A stretch of DNA of 64,000 nt, from the NCBI RefSeq assembly GCF_001514285.1, contig NZ_KQ949027.1, positions 457,981-521,980 of the forward strand, read 5' to 3'. The notes below the pieces were generated by a model. That model saw nothing but the letters and a program-made list of their open reading frames with translations. It was not told the origin of the DNA and did not search any database. Of the stretch, positions 14,855 through 22,702 are shown piece by piece. Positions within the stretch are counted from its first letter, which is position 1; each line of letters starts with the position of its first letter. A program made the position numbers and the translations under genes. Source of the DNA: Streptomyces sp. DSM 15324 (GTDB taxonomy: Bacteria; Actinomycetota; Actinomycetes; Streptomycetales; Streptomycetaceae).

Positions 14855-16357
14855 GTGAGCACCCCGAAGGACAGCGCCCCCGACCTCGCCGCCGCGATCC
14901 TCCCCCTGGTCGGCGGCCCCGCGAACGTCACCTCCGTCGCCCACTGCATGACCCGTCTGCGCCTCACCCTCACCGACCCGTCGCGCGCGGACGAACCGGC
15001 CCTGCGGGCCCTGCCCGGCGTCCTCGGCGTGGTCACGGCCGACCACACCTGGCAGGTGGTGCTGGGACCGGGTGCGGTGACCAGGGTGACGACCGCGTTC
15101 CGACAGCTGACGCAAACGGAGGGGAGCACCGCCGCACAGACTGCCGAGCCGCCCGTCGAGCCGACCGCCGCGGGGCGGCTCGCCGCGCGGGGAGCGGTGT
15201 TGCGGGAGGAGCGGCGGCGGCGCAACGCCACCCCGGTCAAGGCGGCCCTGCGCCGGCTCGCCGCCGTGTTCGTGCCGCTCATTCCCGCGCTGATCGGCTG
15301 CGGCATCCTCGCGGGGCTGAACGGTCTGCTCGTCAACGCGGGCCTGCTGCCCGGTCTGACGCCCGCCCTGACCGCCGTCGCCTCCGGCTTCATGGCGCTG
15401 ATCCCCGTGTTCGTCGGCGTCAACACGGCGAAGGAGTTCGGCGGCACCCCGGTCCTCGGCGGCGCGGTCGCGGCGATCGTCGTCCTCCCCGGCGTGGCGA
15501 AGGTGACGGCGTTCGGGGTGCACCTCTCCCCCGGCCAGGGCGGGGTGCTCGGCGCACTGGCCGCGGCCCTGCTGGCGACCGGCGTGGAACGGTGGTGCCG
15601 GGGCAGGGTCCCGGACGCCCTCGACGTCCTCCTCACCCCCGCCCTGACCGTCCTCGTCGCGGGCCTGGGCACGCTGTACGGGATCATGTACGCGGCCGGC
15701 GCGGTCTCCGCGGCGATCGGTACGGCGGCCGACTGGCTGCTGGCCACCACGGGCGCCTTCGCCGGCCTGGTCCTGGGCGGCCTCTTCCTCCCCCTGGTGA
15801 TGCTCGGCCTCCACCAGGCCCTGATCCCGATCCACACCACCCTCATCGACCAGCAGGGCTACACCGTCCTGCTCCCGGTCCTGGCGATGGCGGGCGCGGG
15901 CCAGGTGGGGGCGGCCGTCGCGGTGTACGTCCGGCTGCGCCACGACACCTCCCTCGGCGCCTCTCTCCGTACGACGATCAGATCGGCCCTCCCGGCGGGC
16001 CTGCTCGGCGTCGGCGAACCCCTCATCTACGGCGTCTCCCTCCCCCTCGGCCGGCCCTTCCTGACCGCCTGCGCGGGCGGCGCGGCCGGCGGTGCGTTCA
16101 TCGGCTTCTTCGCGATGCTCGGGGACCGGGTCGGCGCGATGGCCATCGGCCCCTCGGGGTGGGCCCTGTTCCCGCTGCTCGCGGGGAACAGGGGGCTGGG
16201 CGTCACGGCCGCGATCTACGCGGGCGGCCTCCTCACGGGCTACGGCGTCGGCTTCGCGACGACCTACGCCTTCGGCGGCGTACGGGAAGCGGCGGCGGCC
16301 ACGCTCCCCGACGCCCCGTCTGCCCCGGCACCCACCCGATCCGAGTCCGGCACCTGA
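14855..16357 (+). CDS. PTS EIIBC permease, probably for N-acetylmuramic acid
   Basis: A 500-residue protein from GTG 14855, 16 bases after murQ. The N-terminal EIIB domain has the phosphorylation site VAHCMTRLRL (Cys31). A linker follows, then the EIIC domain from about residue 125 with about ten membrane spans and conserved motifs such as PALIGCGILAGLNGL and LLGVGEPLIYGVSLPLGRPF. No EIIA domain is fused, so phosphate must come from a separate EIIA. The link to MurQ suggests MurNAc uptake (MurP-like), which is inferred. Confidence 0.85.
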   Translation: MSTPKDSAPDLAAAILPLVGGPANVTSVAHCMTRLRLTLTDPSRADEPALRALPGVLGVVTADHTWQVVLGPGAVTRVTTAFRQLTQTEGSTAAQTAEPPVEPTAAGRLAARGAVLREERRRRNATPVKAALRRLAAVFVPLIPALIGCGILAGLNGLLVNAGLLPGLTPALTAVASGFMALIPVFVGVNTAKEFGGTPVLGGAVAAIVVLPGVAKVTAFGVHLSPGQGGVLGALAAALLATGVERWCRGRVPDALDVLLTPALTVLVAGLGTLYGIMYAAGAVSAAIGTAADWLLATTGAFAGLVLGGLFLPLVMLGLHQALIPIHTTLIDQQGYTVLLPVLAMAGAGQVGAAVAVYVRLRHDTSLGASLRTTIRSALPAGLLGVGEPLIYGVSLPLGRPFLTACAGGAAGGAFIGFFAMLGDRVGAMAIGPSGWALFPLLAGNRGLGVTAAIYAGGLLTGYGVGFATTYAFGGVREAAAATLPDAPSAPAPTRSESGT

Positions 16358-16418
16358 AGCCCCGGGCCTGCCGGGCCGGCCGGGCCGCTCCGTGCGGGCC
16401 CGCCCTACCCTGGGTGGC

Positions 16419-16988
16419 ATGAACCACGCCCAGTCCACCGCCCTGGGCCGTGCCCTCCGACTGCTCGGGGAACACGGCGAGGCCCTGTCCGCCGACACCC
16501 CCGACGCCCGGCTGCACGAGGTCAAGGCCGATCTGCGGCGCGCCCTGGAACTGCTCGACGACAGCGTCACCAGCGCCGTCCCCACCACCCGGTGCGCCGA
16601 GCATCCCCACGGCCCCGTCGACGAGGCCGCCCCCGATCTCTGCCTGCTCTGCGAGACCCGGCGCCGGGCGGCCCGCCGGGCCGAGTTCAACGGCCCCGCC
16701 CCGCAGGGCGCGCCCGCCTCCCACGCCCCCTCCCGCTACGGCAGCCGCGGCGACCGCCCCCAGCCCCAGCAGCGCTGGCTGCCCGAGCTGTGGAACGGCC
16801 AGGAGTGGCAACTGTGCGGCACGCCCCGGCGGGACCGGCGCGAGGCCGAGCTGTACCTGGCGGCCCTGCGCCGCGGCTCCCGCCCCGCGATGGCGTACCG
16901 CCTGGTCCACGAGTTCACCGACTACGAGGTCCTGCGCATCTGGGGCACCCCGGTGAAGGTCGACATCGAGCCCCTCGGCAACCTCTAG
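16419..16988 (+). CDS. Conserved-looking hypothetical protein
   Basis: A 189-residue soluble protein from ATG 16419. Residues 1-55 are helical. Cys and His residues (RCAEHPHG, LCLLCETRRRAARRAEF) could bind a metal. After a Ser/Pro/Gln-rich linker, the C-terminal 75 residues (RWLPELWNGQEWQLCGTPRR through FTDYEVLRIWGTPVKV) look like a compact domain. No family recognised. It stands alone between the PTS gene and a convergent oxidoreductase gene. Confidence 0.65.
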   Translation: MNHAQSTALGRALRLLGEHGEALSADTPDARLHEVKADLRRALELLDDSVTSAVPTTRCAEHPHGPVDEAAPDLCLLCETRRRAARRAEFNGPAPQGAPASHAPSRYGSRGDRPQPQQRWLPELWNGQEWQLCGTPRRDRREAELYLAALRRGSRPAMAYRLVHEFTDYEVLRIWGTPVKVDIEPLGNL

Positions 16989-17103
16989 CCGGGCGCCGTG
17001 CCACCGTACGACGCCCGCCGAAATCGGTGACCAGCCGGGCGAGGACGACGCAGGCCAAGTCCGCCACCAGTGCGGGCCCACTCCCCTCGCCCCGACCCCC
17101 GGT

Positions 17104-18231
17104 TCAGCTCAGGGTGCGCAGCGCGGCCGCGTCGTACGCCTTCAGCTCGTCCGTACGCCCCGCGAGGACCTTGGCCGCCCACTCCGGGTCCTGGAGCAGC
17201 GCACGCCCCACGGCCACCAGGTCGAACTCGTCGCGCTCCAGGCTGTCGAGGAGGTCCTCGGTGCCCTTGACCGGCGCCCCCTCCCCGGCGAAGCCCCGCA
17301 GGAAGTCGCCGTCGAGACCCACCGAGCCGACCGTGATGGCGGTCTTGCCGGTGAGCTTCTTCGTCCAGCCCGCGAGGTTGAGGTCGGAGCCCTCGAACTC
17401 CGGGGTCCAGTAGCGGCGGGTGGAGGCGTGGAAGGCGTCGACACCGGCGGCGGCCAGCGGCGTGAGAATGGCCTCCAGCTCCTCCGGGGTCTCGGCGAGC
17501 CGCGCCTCGTAGGCCTCCTGCTTCCACTGCGAGTACCGGAAGATGATCGGGAACTCGGCCGAGACGGTCTCGCGGACGGCCGCGACGACCTCGGCCGCGA
17601 ACTTCGTACGGGCCACCGCGTCACCGCCGTAGGCGTCGGTACGGCGGTTCGTGCCGGCCCACAGGAACTGGTCGACGAGGTAGCCGTGGGCGCCGTGGAT
17701 CTCGACACCGTCGAACCCGATGCGCTCGGCGGCGGCCGCGGCCTCGGCGAACGCGCCGATCACGTCGTCCAGGTCACGCTGGGTCATCGCCCGGCCGGTG
17801 CCCTCGGTGCCGTCCACGCGCAGCCCCGACGGACCGACGGCGGGGGCGTCCGCGTACGGCGGCTCGCCCTGCTTGCGGACCATGCCGATGTGCCACAGCT
17901 GCGGCACGATCGTCCCGCCCGCCGCGTGCACGCCCTCGGCGACCCTGGCCCACCCCGCGAGCTGCTCCTCACCGTGGAACCGGGGCACCCGGTCGCTCTG
18001 CCCGGCCGACTCGTGTCCGACGTACGTCCCCTCGGTGACGATCAGACCGACACCGGCGGCGGCGCGGCGGGAGTAGTACGAGACCACGTCCTCGCCCGGG
18101 ATGCCGTCCGGGGAGAACATCCGGGTCATCGGCGCCATGACGATCCGGTTCGGGACGGTCAGACCGTTGATGTTCACCGGCCGGGAGAGGATCTCGGCGG
18201 CTCGGGTGGGGGTGGGCTCGGTGACGCTCAC
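17104..18231 (-). CDS. NADH:flavin oxidoreductase, Old Yellow Enzyme family
   Basis: A 375-residue FMN-binding TIM barrel. OYE features are PNRIVMAPMTRMF near the N-terminus, VPQLWHIGMVRK, the substrate motif VEIHGAHGYLVDQFL with the His pair, NRRTDAYGGD and the phosphate-binding VGRALLQDPEWAAKV. Such enzymes reduce activated C=C bonds of enones or nitro esters; the natural substrate is not evident. Single gene, divergent from the methyltransferase gene. Confidence 0.9.
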   Translation of the reverse strand: MSVTEPTPTRAAEILSRPVNINGLTVPNRIVMAPMTRMFSPDGIPGEDVVSYYSRRAAAGVGLIVTEGTYVGHESAGQSDRVPRFHGEEQLAGWARVAEGVHAAGGTIVPQLWHIGMVRKQGEPPYADAPAVGPSGLRVDGTEGTGRAMTQRDLDDVIGAFAEAAAAAERIGFDGVEIHGAHGYLVDQFLWAGTNRRTDAYGGDAVARTKFAAEVVAAVRETVSAEFPIIFRYSQWKQEAYEARLAETPEELEAILTPLAAAGVDAFHASTRRYWTPEFEGSDLNLAGWTKKLTGKTAITVGSVGLDGDFLRGFAGEGAPVKGTEDLLDSLERDEFDLVAVGRALLQDPEWAAKVLAGRTDELKAYDAAALRTLS

Positions 18232-18415
18232 GCGGGGGCTCCTCGTGAAGTATGCGGCCTTGGAGACCGATCAGTATGTGCACATGCATTGAGTGACTCT
18301 CCACAGAGAACCAGCGCGCCACCCGCCCCATTCCGCCCGCACCCCCGAAGGCCCTGTGATCCCGGCCACGCGGCGCGTTGTCAGCGTCGCCAGCGGTGCC
18401 GGTTAGCGTTTCGGC

Positions 18416-19129
18416 ATGGGAGACGCGAGAGGGGTGGGGGACGTCATGACGAGGCCCGTGCTGGTGGGCACGTCCGACCTGGAGCGGTCCTCCGTGGTCG
18501 CCAACAACGCGATGAACCGCGAACGCGGGCTGGCCGGGGTCAACAGCTACGCCCGCGAACTGGGCGTGGACCCGCTGGCCCGGCTGGCGGGGCCCGCCCC
18601 GTCCTGGCTGGACCTGTGCAGCGGCGAGGGGCGCGCCCTGCGGGAAGCGGCCTCGGCCCTCCCCGCCGACGCGGTCCTCACCGCCGTGGACCTGGTGGGA
18701 CCGCTGGTGCCGCTCCCCACCCCACCCACCCTGGAAGAGATCACCGCCTCGGTCTCCACCTGGGTGCCGACCCGGGCGTACGACCTGATCACCTGTGTGC
18801 ACGGGCTGCACTACGTGGGCGACCAGCTCGGCCTGCTCAGCCGGGCCGCTTCCTGGCTGACCCGGGACGGCCTCCTCCTCGCCCATTTCGACCCGGAGTC
18901 GATCCACTGGGCCGACGGCACGGCCGCGGGCAGGGCGGTGCTCGCGGCGCTGCGAGCGGCAGGATTCACGTACGACACCCGCCGCCACCTGCTCACCCTC
19001 CAGGGCGCCCGGACCACCACCCTCCCCTTCACCTACCTGGGAGCCGATCCGGCGGCCGGCCCCAACTACACGGGCCAGCCGGCGGTCGGCTCCCACTACT
19101 CCCGGACGGTCACAGATACGGCCGGGTGA
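18416..19129 (+). CDS. Class I SAM-dependent methyltransferase
   Basis: A 237-residue protein; ATG 18416 or ATG 18446 are both possible starts. Motif I is SWLDLCSGEGRAL, motif II VLTAVDLVG, and motif post-II YDLITCVHGLHYVGDQL. The fold is complete through motif IV. Substrate unknown. The last 20 bases overlap the convergent VOC gene. Confidence 0.8.
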   Translation: MGDARGVGDVMTRPVLVGTSDLERSSVVANNAMNRERGLAGVNSYARELGVDPLARLAGPAPSWLDLCSGEGRALREAASALPADAVLTAVDLVGPLVPLPTPPTLEEITASVSTWVPTRAYDLITCVHGLHYVGDQLGLLSRAASWLTRDGLLLAHFDPESIHWADGTAAGRAVLAALRAAGFTYDTRRHLLTLQGARTTTLPFTYLGADPAAGPNYTGQPAVGSHYSRTVTDTAG

Positions 19130-19484
19130 TCAGCTCGATCGCATGACCGCCGGGGTCCTTGAAGTAGACGCCCCGGCCGCCGTGTTCGTGGTTGATCTCG
19201 CCGGGCCGCCGCATCTGCGGATCGGCCCAGTGCACGACGCCCTGCTCGCAGAGCCGCCGGTACGCCCGGCCGAAGAGCTCGTCGTCGATGAGAAAGGCGT
19301 AGTGCTGCATCTGGATGTCCACCGGCGGCTCGGCGAACTGGAGCAGGACGCCGTCGTCGAGCTGGATGTTGGTGAAGGGCCCCCACGAGGGGGCTTCCGC
19401 CAGCTCCAGCAGCTCCCGGAAGAACCGGGCCGACTCGTTGCGGTCCTTGGCGGCGATGATGGTGTGGTTGAAGGTGACTGACAT
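19110..19484 (-). CDS. VOC (glyoxalase/bleomycin resistance) family protein
   Basis: A 124-residue protein from ATG 19484 with GAGG about ten bases upstream. The pattern FNHTIIAAKDRNESARFFRE ... GVYFKDPGGHAIELITRPY is the typical paired beta-alpha-beta3 VOC module; His, Glu and His ligand positions are visible. Substrate unknown. Single gene. Confidence 0.87.
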   Translation of the reverse strand: MSVTFNHTIIAAKDRNESARFFRELLELAEAPSWGPFTNIQLDDGVLLQFAEPPVDIQMQHYAFLIDDELFGRAYRRLCEQGVVHWADPQMRRPGEINHEHGGRGVYFKDPGGHAIELITRPYL

Positions 19485-19767
19485 ACGACTGACCTCGCTT
19501 GGCGCTCGACACGAAGAAGGGTTCTCGGTGCGCGAGCACTGCGGGGGTCCGCGGGCGGTCAGCTCTCCACCGGATCGCCCATCCGTGTGTGGCGCGAGGC
19601 CGGTCCGGTGTTCATGCCAGCACCCTACCGGGAGCGTGGCCGCCCCGGGCAAGAGGGCGCCCTCCACGCTGAGTATGCGAGTTCACCACACAGCGTGGCC
19701 ACCACCCCCCTAACCTGGCCGAAGACGGCACCCCGACCAACCCCTCCTGTGCGACAAGGGAGTTGCC

Positions 19768-20610
19768 ATGCCCGGCCCGAAGGACCTCGATCCGTCATCG
19801 TCCCCGCGCGCGCTGTTGGGGGCGGAGTTGCGCCACGCCCGCGAGCGAGCCGGCCTCAGCCAGGCCGAACTGGGCGAACCCCTTTTCGTGAGCGGTTCGT
19901 TCATCGCCCGACTGGAGGCCGGGACACGGCGCCTGCACCTCGAATACGCCGTCCAGATAGACGAGATCCTGGGCACGAACGGCTTCTTCGAACGGAACTG
20001 CCGGGCACTGGCCAAGTCGAAGTACCCGGACCACTTCGCGGAGGCAGCGGAGGCGGAGGCGGTCGCGACGGCGATCAGGGAATACGCCCAACTCCTGATC
20101 CCGGGTCTGTTGCAGACGCGGGCATACGCGGAAGCGGTCTGCCGCGCTTACAAGCCCACCGCACCGGACACCGAGATCGACAACCTGGTGGCCACTCGCC
20201 TCGAACGGGCGCATCTCCTCGACGATCCGACAACGCCTTTGCTGTGGGCCATCCTCGACGAGGCCGCGATCCGGCGACCGGTCGGCGGAGCAGCGGTGAT
20301 GGCGGAAGCCCTGCGTCACGTGGCCGACCTGGCCCGCAGACACCGGATCATCGTGCAAGTACTGCCGTTCGCCGCCGGGGTGCACGCGGCCATGCACGGC
20401 TCCCTGAAGCTCATGGAGTTCGAGGACGCGCCGCCGCTCTCCTTCGTGGAGGCGCCGGACATGGGCAAACTGCTGGACGACCCCGCCACCGTCGGCCGGC
20501 ACACACTGATGTTCAACCTGCTTCAGGCCGCGGCACTTTCGCCGCAGGAATCGCTGGCCCTGCTGGAATCAGTGGCGCAGGATTACGAGCATGGAGAACA
20601 CCACTCGTGA
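19768..20610 (+). CDS. XRE-family regulator with DUF5753 (Scr1 type)
   Basis: A 280-residue protein. The helix-turn-helix lies at residues about 15-70 (LRHARERAGLSQAELGEPLF then SGSFIARLEAGTRRL). The rest (YAQLLIPGLLQTRAYAEAV, DEAAIRRPVGG, RHRIIVQVLPFAAGVHAAMH) is the DUF5753 effector-like domain typical of Streptomyces WhiJ/Scr1-type regulators. It overlaps the DUF397 gene by 20 bases. Such pairs are multiplied in Streptomyces genomes and affect development and antibiotic production. Confidence 0.9.
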   Translation: MPGPKDLDPSSSPRALLGAELRHARERAGLSQAELGEPLFVSGSFIARLEAGTRRLHLEYAVQIDEILGTNGFFERNCRALAKSKYPDHFAEAAEAEAVATAIREYAQLLIPGLLQTRAYAEAVCRAYKPTAPDTEIDNLVATRLERAHLLDDPTTPLLWAILDEAAIRRPVGGAAVMAEALRHVADLARRHRIIVQVLPFAAGVHAAMHGSLKLMEFEDAPPLSFVEAPDMGKLLDDPATVGRHTLMFNLLQAAALSPQESLALLESVAQDYEHGEHHS

Positions 20611-20788
20611 GGTTCTGACCTGGCACAAGTCCAGCTACAGCGGAGGTGACGGCGGCAACTGCCTCGAAGCCGCCCTCACCCACCCCACCCTCATCCGTGA
20701 CTCCAAGGCCCCGCACGGCCCGAGGCTCACGTTCCGGCCGGAGGCCTGGGCGGCGTTCGTCGAACACCTGATCTCGAACCGGATGTAG
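20591..20788 (+). CDS. DUF397 protein, partner of the XRE regulator
   Basis: A 65-residue protein with the DUF397 pattern WHKSSYSGGDGGNCLEAA and a following VRDSK-like element (LIRDSKAPHGPRLTFRP) before WAAFVEHL. The start lies inside the regulator gene. In known pairs the DUF397 protein antagonises its partner regulator, a toxin-antitoxin-like arrangement. Confidence 0.9.
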   Translation: MENTTREVLTWHKSSYSGGDGGNCLEAALTHPTLIRDSKAPHGPRLTFRPEAWAAFVEHLISNRM

Positions 20789-20940
20789 CGAGGGCGTCCG
20801 AAGCTCAAGAGCCGAGCCTTGAGCCTTCTTTTCAAGGAATGGGTGGGGGGTCTCAACCCACCCGCCCACCCTTGGAGTTGACTTTGGGCGATCGAGTTGC
20901 GACGGACAGTCACGAGCCTCTAGCGTGCACATAACGCAAC

Positions 20941-20976
20941 AGCCCCCGCAAAGTGCTCACAACACCCGCGGGGGCT
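20941..20976 (+). terminator. Stem-loop after the XRE/DUF397 pair
   Basis: AGCCCCCGC (20941-20949) pairs with GCGGGGGCT (20968-20976) around an 18-base loop, followed by TAA. It may end the XRE/DUF397 transcript, although it lies 150 bases after it and only 35 bases before the next start, so it could also sit in the leader of that gene. Confidence 0.55.
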
Positions 20977-21011
20977 TAACCAACGAGATCGCTAGCTGAA
21001 AGGTCGATCCC

Positions 21012-21881
21012 ATGGCTGAGGCCAACCCTAGTGCCACCCCGCATCCCGCGCACGCTTCCCCGCACCCGATGGCCAATCCGGGTTACGGAAAACGTTCCGC
21101 GCCCGGCCAACTCCGCCGCACCGCAGACGACTTCACGCATCTCCCGCCCCGCGAGGCTGCCGTCGCCGTCTACGTCGACCGGCTTCCCGACGGCGCCGAC
21201 ATCTCCGTGAAGACACTGGCCAAGACGCTGCCGTACGGGCAGTGCGCGCTCCGGACCGCGCTCAACAGGATCCAGGCGGCCGGCCATCTGCGCCGGGGTC
21301 GGGAGCGGGTGGCGGCCGAGGACGGTGGCTCGCGCTGGATCACCCGTTCGTGGTGGTCCCGTACGCCACGTGACGACGGCTGGTGGGCGGGCTTCACGCG
21401 CGGCGAGGTACCTGCGGCCCCTCCTCCCCCTCCCACTCGCTCCCGCGCCCACACCCTCCTCGCGGCCCTGGGGCGCACCGCCCCCTCCCTGTCCCTCTCC
21501 GCCGCCGAATGCGCACGGCTCGCTCCGCTCGTGGAGGAGTGGTTCGTCCGGGGCGCCACCGAGGAGACGGTCACCGCCTCCCTCACCGCCGGTCTGCCGA
21601 CGCCCGTGCACAGCCCCGCAGCCCTCCTCCACCGCCGCCTGACGGACAAGCTCCCGCCGCCGCCACCGGCCCTGCCCGCGCCCCGCCGGATCCTGGAGTG
21701 CGCGGAGTGCGGAGTGCCGGGTCAGCCCGAAGCGCTCCCCGGGGGCGTGTGTCGCGGCTGCCGCGGTGAGCGCGCGCCCGCGCATCCTCACGCGCCCCTT
21801 CCCGCCACCGCCGTTCACGCCCGCGCGGCCGGGATCCGTGCGGCAATGGCGCTACCGACACGAGACAGGACACCCGTATGA
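21012..21881 (+). CDS. Winged-helix protein with C-terminal zinc-finger-like motif
   Basis: A 289-residue protein. Residues about 45-115 form a winged helix (DFTHLPPREAAVAVYVDRLP, ISVKTLAKTLPYGQCALRTA, then LNRIQAAGHLRRG). The middle is Pro-rich and Ser-rich. Near the C-terminus, ECAECGVPGQPEALPGGVC then RGCRGE gives a Cys4 knuckle. I recall this architecture as a common Streptomyces protein of unknown role. The Uma2 gene follows after about 60 bases, so co-transcription is possible. Confidence 0.75.
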   Translation: MAEANPSATPHPAHASPHPMANPGYGKRSAPGQLRRTADDFTHLPPREAAVAVYVDRLPDGADISVKTLAKTLPYGQCALRTALNRIQAAGHLRRGRERVAAEDGGSRWITRSWWSRTPRDDGWWAGFTRGEVPAAPPPPPTRSRAHTLLAALGRTAPSLSLSAAECARLAPLVEEWFVRGATEETVTASLTAGLPTPVHSPAALLHRRLTDKLPPPPPALPAPRRILECAECGVPGQPEALPGGVCRGCRGERAPAHPHAPLPATAVHARAAGIRAAMALPTRDRTPV

Positions 21882-21940
21882 CCGCTCCTACCGTCCGACG
21901 ACATCACGGCGGGGCACGATGGGAGGGAGGAGGCGACGCC

Positions 21941-22621
21941 ATGACCCCTGACACCGAAGACCGCCCGCAGATGTCCGTCGAGGACTTCGAGGAACTCGTC
22001 GAGAGGGCTCCGAGGGAGCTCCGGAACCGATTGGAATTTCTCGGCGGCAGGCTCTGCATCCGGCACGGGCCGCTCGACGTCGAGGAGTTCGAGGAGCTTG
22101 CCGAGGCGGCTCCCGAGACCGTGCGGCTCGAATATGTCAACGGAAAGGTAGTAGTCAAGGCGATGCCGGACGGCAAGCACACGTCGATCTTCATGTGGTT
22201 GCTGCGCCAGTGCATGCACCAACGCCCCGATCTGGACCTCGCACCCGAGCGGGGCGTCAAGGCCGAGGCCTACCGAAAGGGCCGCGCGCGGACGGACGGC
22301 TTCCTCGCACCGGTGAATCACTTCGTCGAAGACGGGGAGTGGTCAGCCCCCGACGGCACGCTCATGGCGGTGGAGATCACCTCCCACGATCGCGACACCG
22401 ACCAGCGTGACCGCGTCGACAAGCCCGTCGGTTACGCCGGGGCCGCCATCCCCGTCTACCTCCTCATCGACCGCGACAACTGCACCACCGTCGTGTACAG
22501 CGAGCCCAAGGACGGACGCTACCAGCAGGCCGTGTCCTACCCCTGGGGTGTCACCGTGCCCCTTCCGGCCCCCGTCGGCATCACTCTCGACACGGAGCAG
22601 CTCAAGCAGTTCGCCGACTGA
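21941..22621 (+). CDS. Uma2 family (DUF820) protein with duplicated N-terminal segment
   Basis: A 226-residue protein from ATG 21941 with GGGAGGAGG upstream. The Uma2 fold belongs to the PD-(D/E)xK nuclease group: DGFLAPVNHF, AVEITSHDRDTD (the E-x-x motif), RVDKPVGYAGAAIPVYLLID. The first 65 residues contain two versions of one segment: VEDFEELVERAPRELRNRL then EFLGGRLCI, and VEEFEELAEAAPETVRLEYV then NGKVVV. Normal family members have one copy. Nuclease activity is not established for these proteins in Streptomyces. Confidence 0.87.
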   Translation: MTPDTEDRPQMSVEDFEELVERAPRELRNRLEFLGGRLCIRHGPLDVEEFEELAEAAPETVRLEYVNGKVVVKAMPDGKHTSIFMWLLRQCMHQRPDLDLAPERGVKAEAYRKGRARTDGFLAPVNHFVEDGEWSAPDGTLMAVEITSHDRDTDQRDRVDKPVGYAGAAIPVYLLIDRDNCTTVVYSEPKDGRYQQAVSYPWGVTVPLPAPVGITLDTEQLKQFAD

Positions 22622-22626
22622 AAAGC

Positions 22627-22670
22627 CCGAGGGCGGCACCCCCAGCCGTAGCTGGACGTACCGCCCTCGG
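22627..22670. terminator. Bidirectional terminator between the Uma2 and groEL2 genes
   Basis: CCGAGGGCGG (22627-22636) pairs with CCGCCCTCGG (22661-22670). The loop contains a second small hairpin, CCAGC-CGTA-GCTGG (22642-22655). It lies between two convergent genes and can serve both. Confidence 0.75.
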
Positions 22671-22702
22671 TCCGAAGGACAGGCGATCAACCGTCAGGTC
22701 GA

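Noticed and set aside
16989..17103. Possible gene remnant on the minus strand (LVADLACVVLARLV)
   Set aside because: It is too short, has no start and matches no recognisable family; any open reading may be chance in GC-rich DNA.
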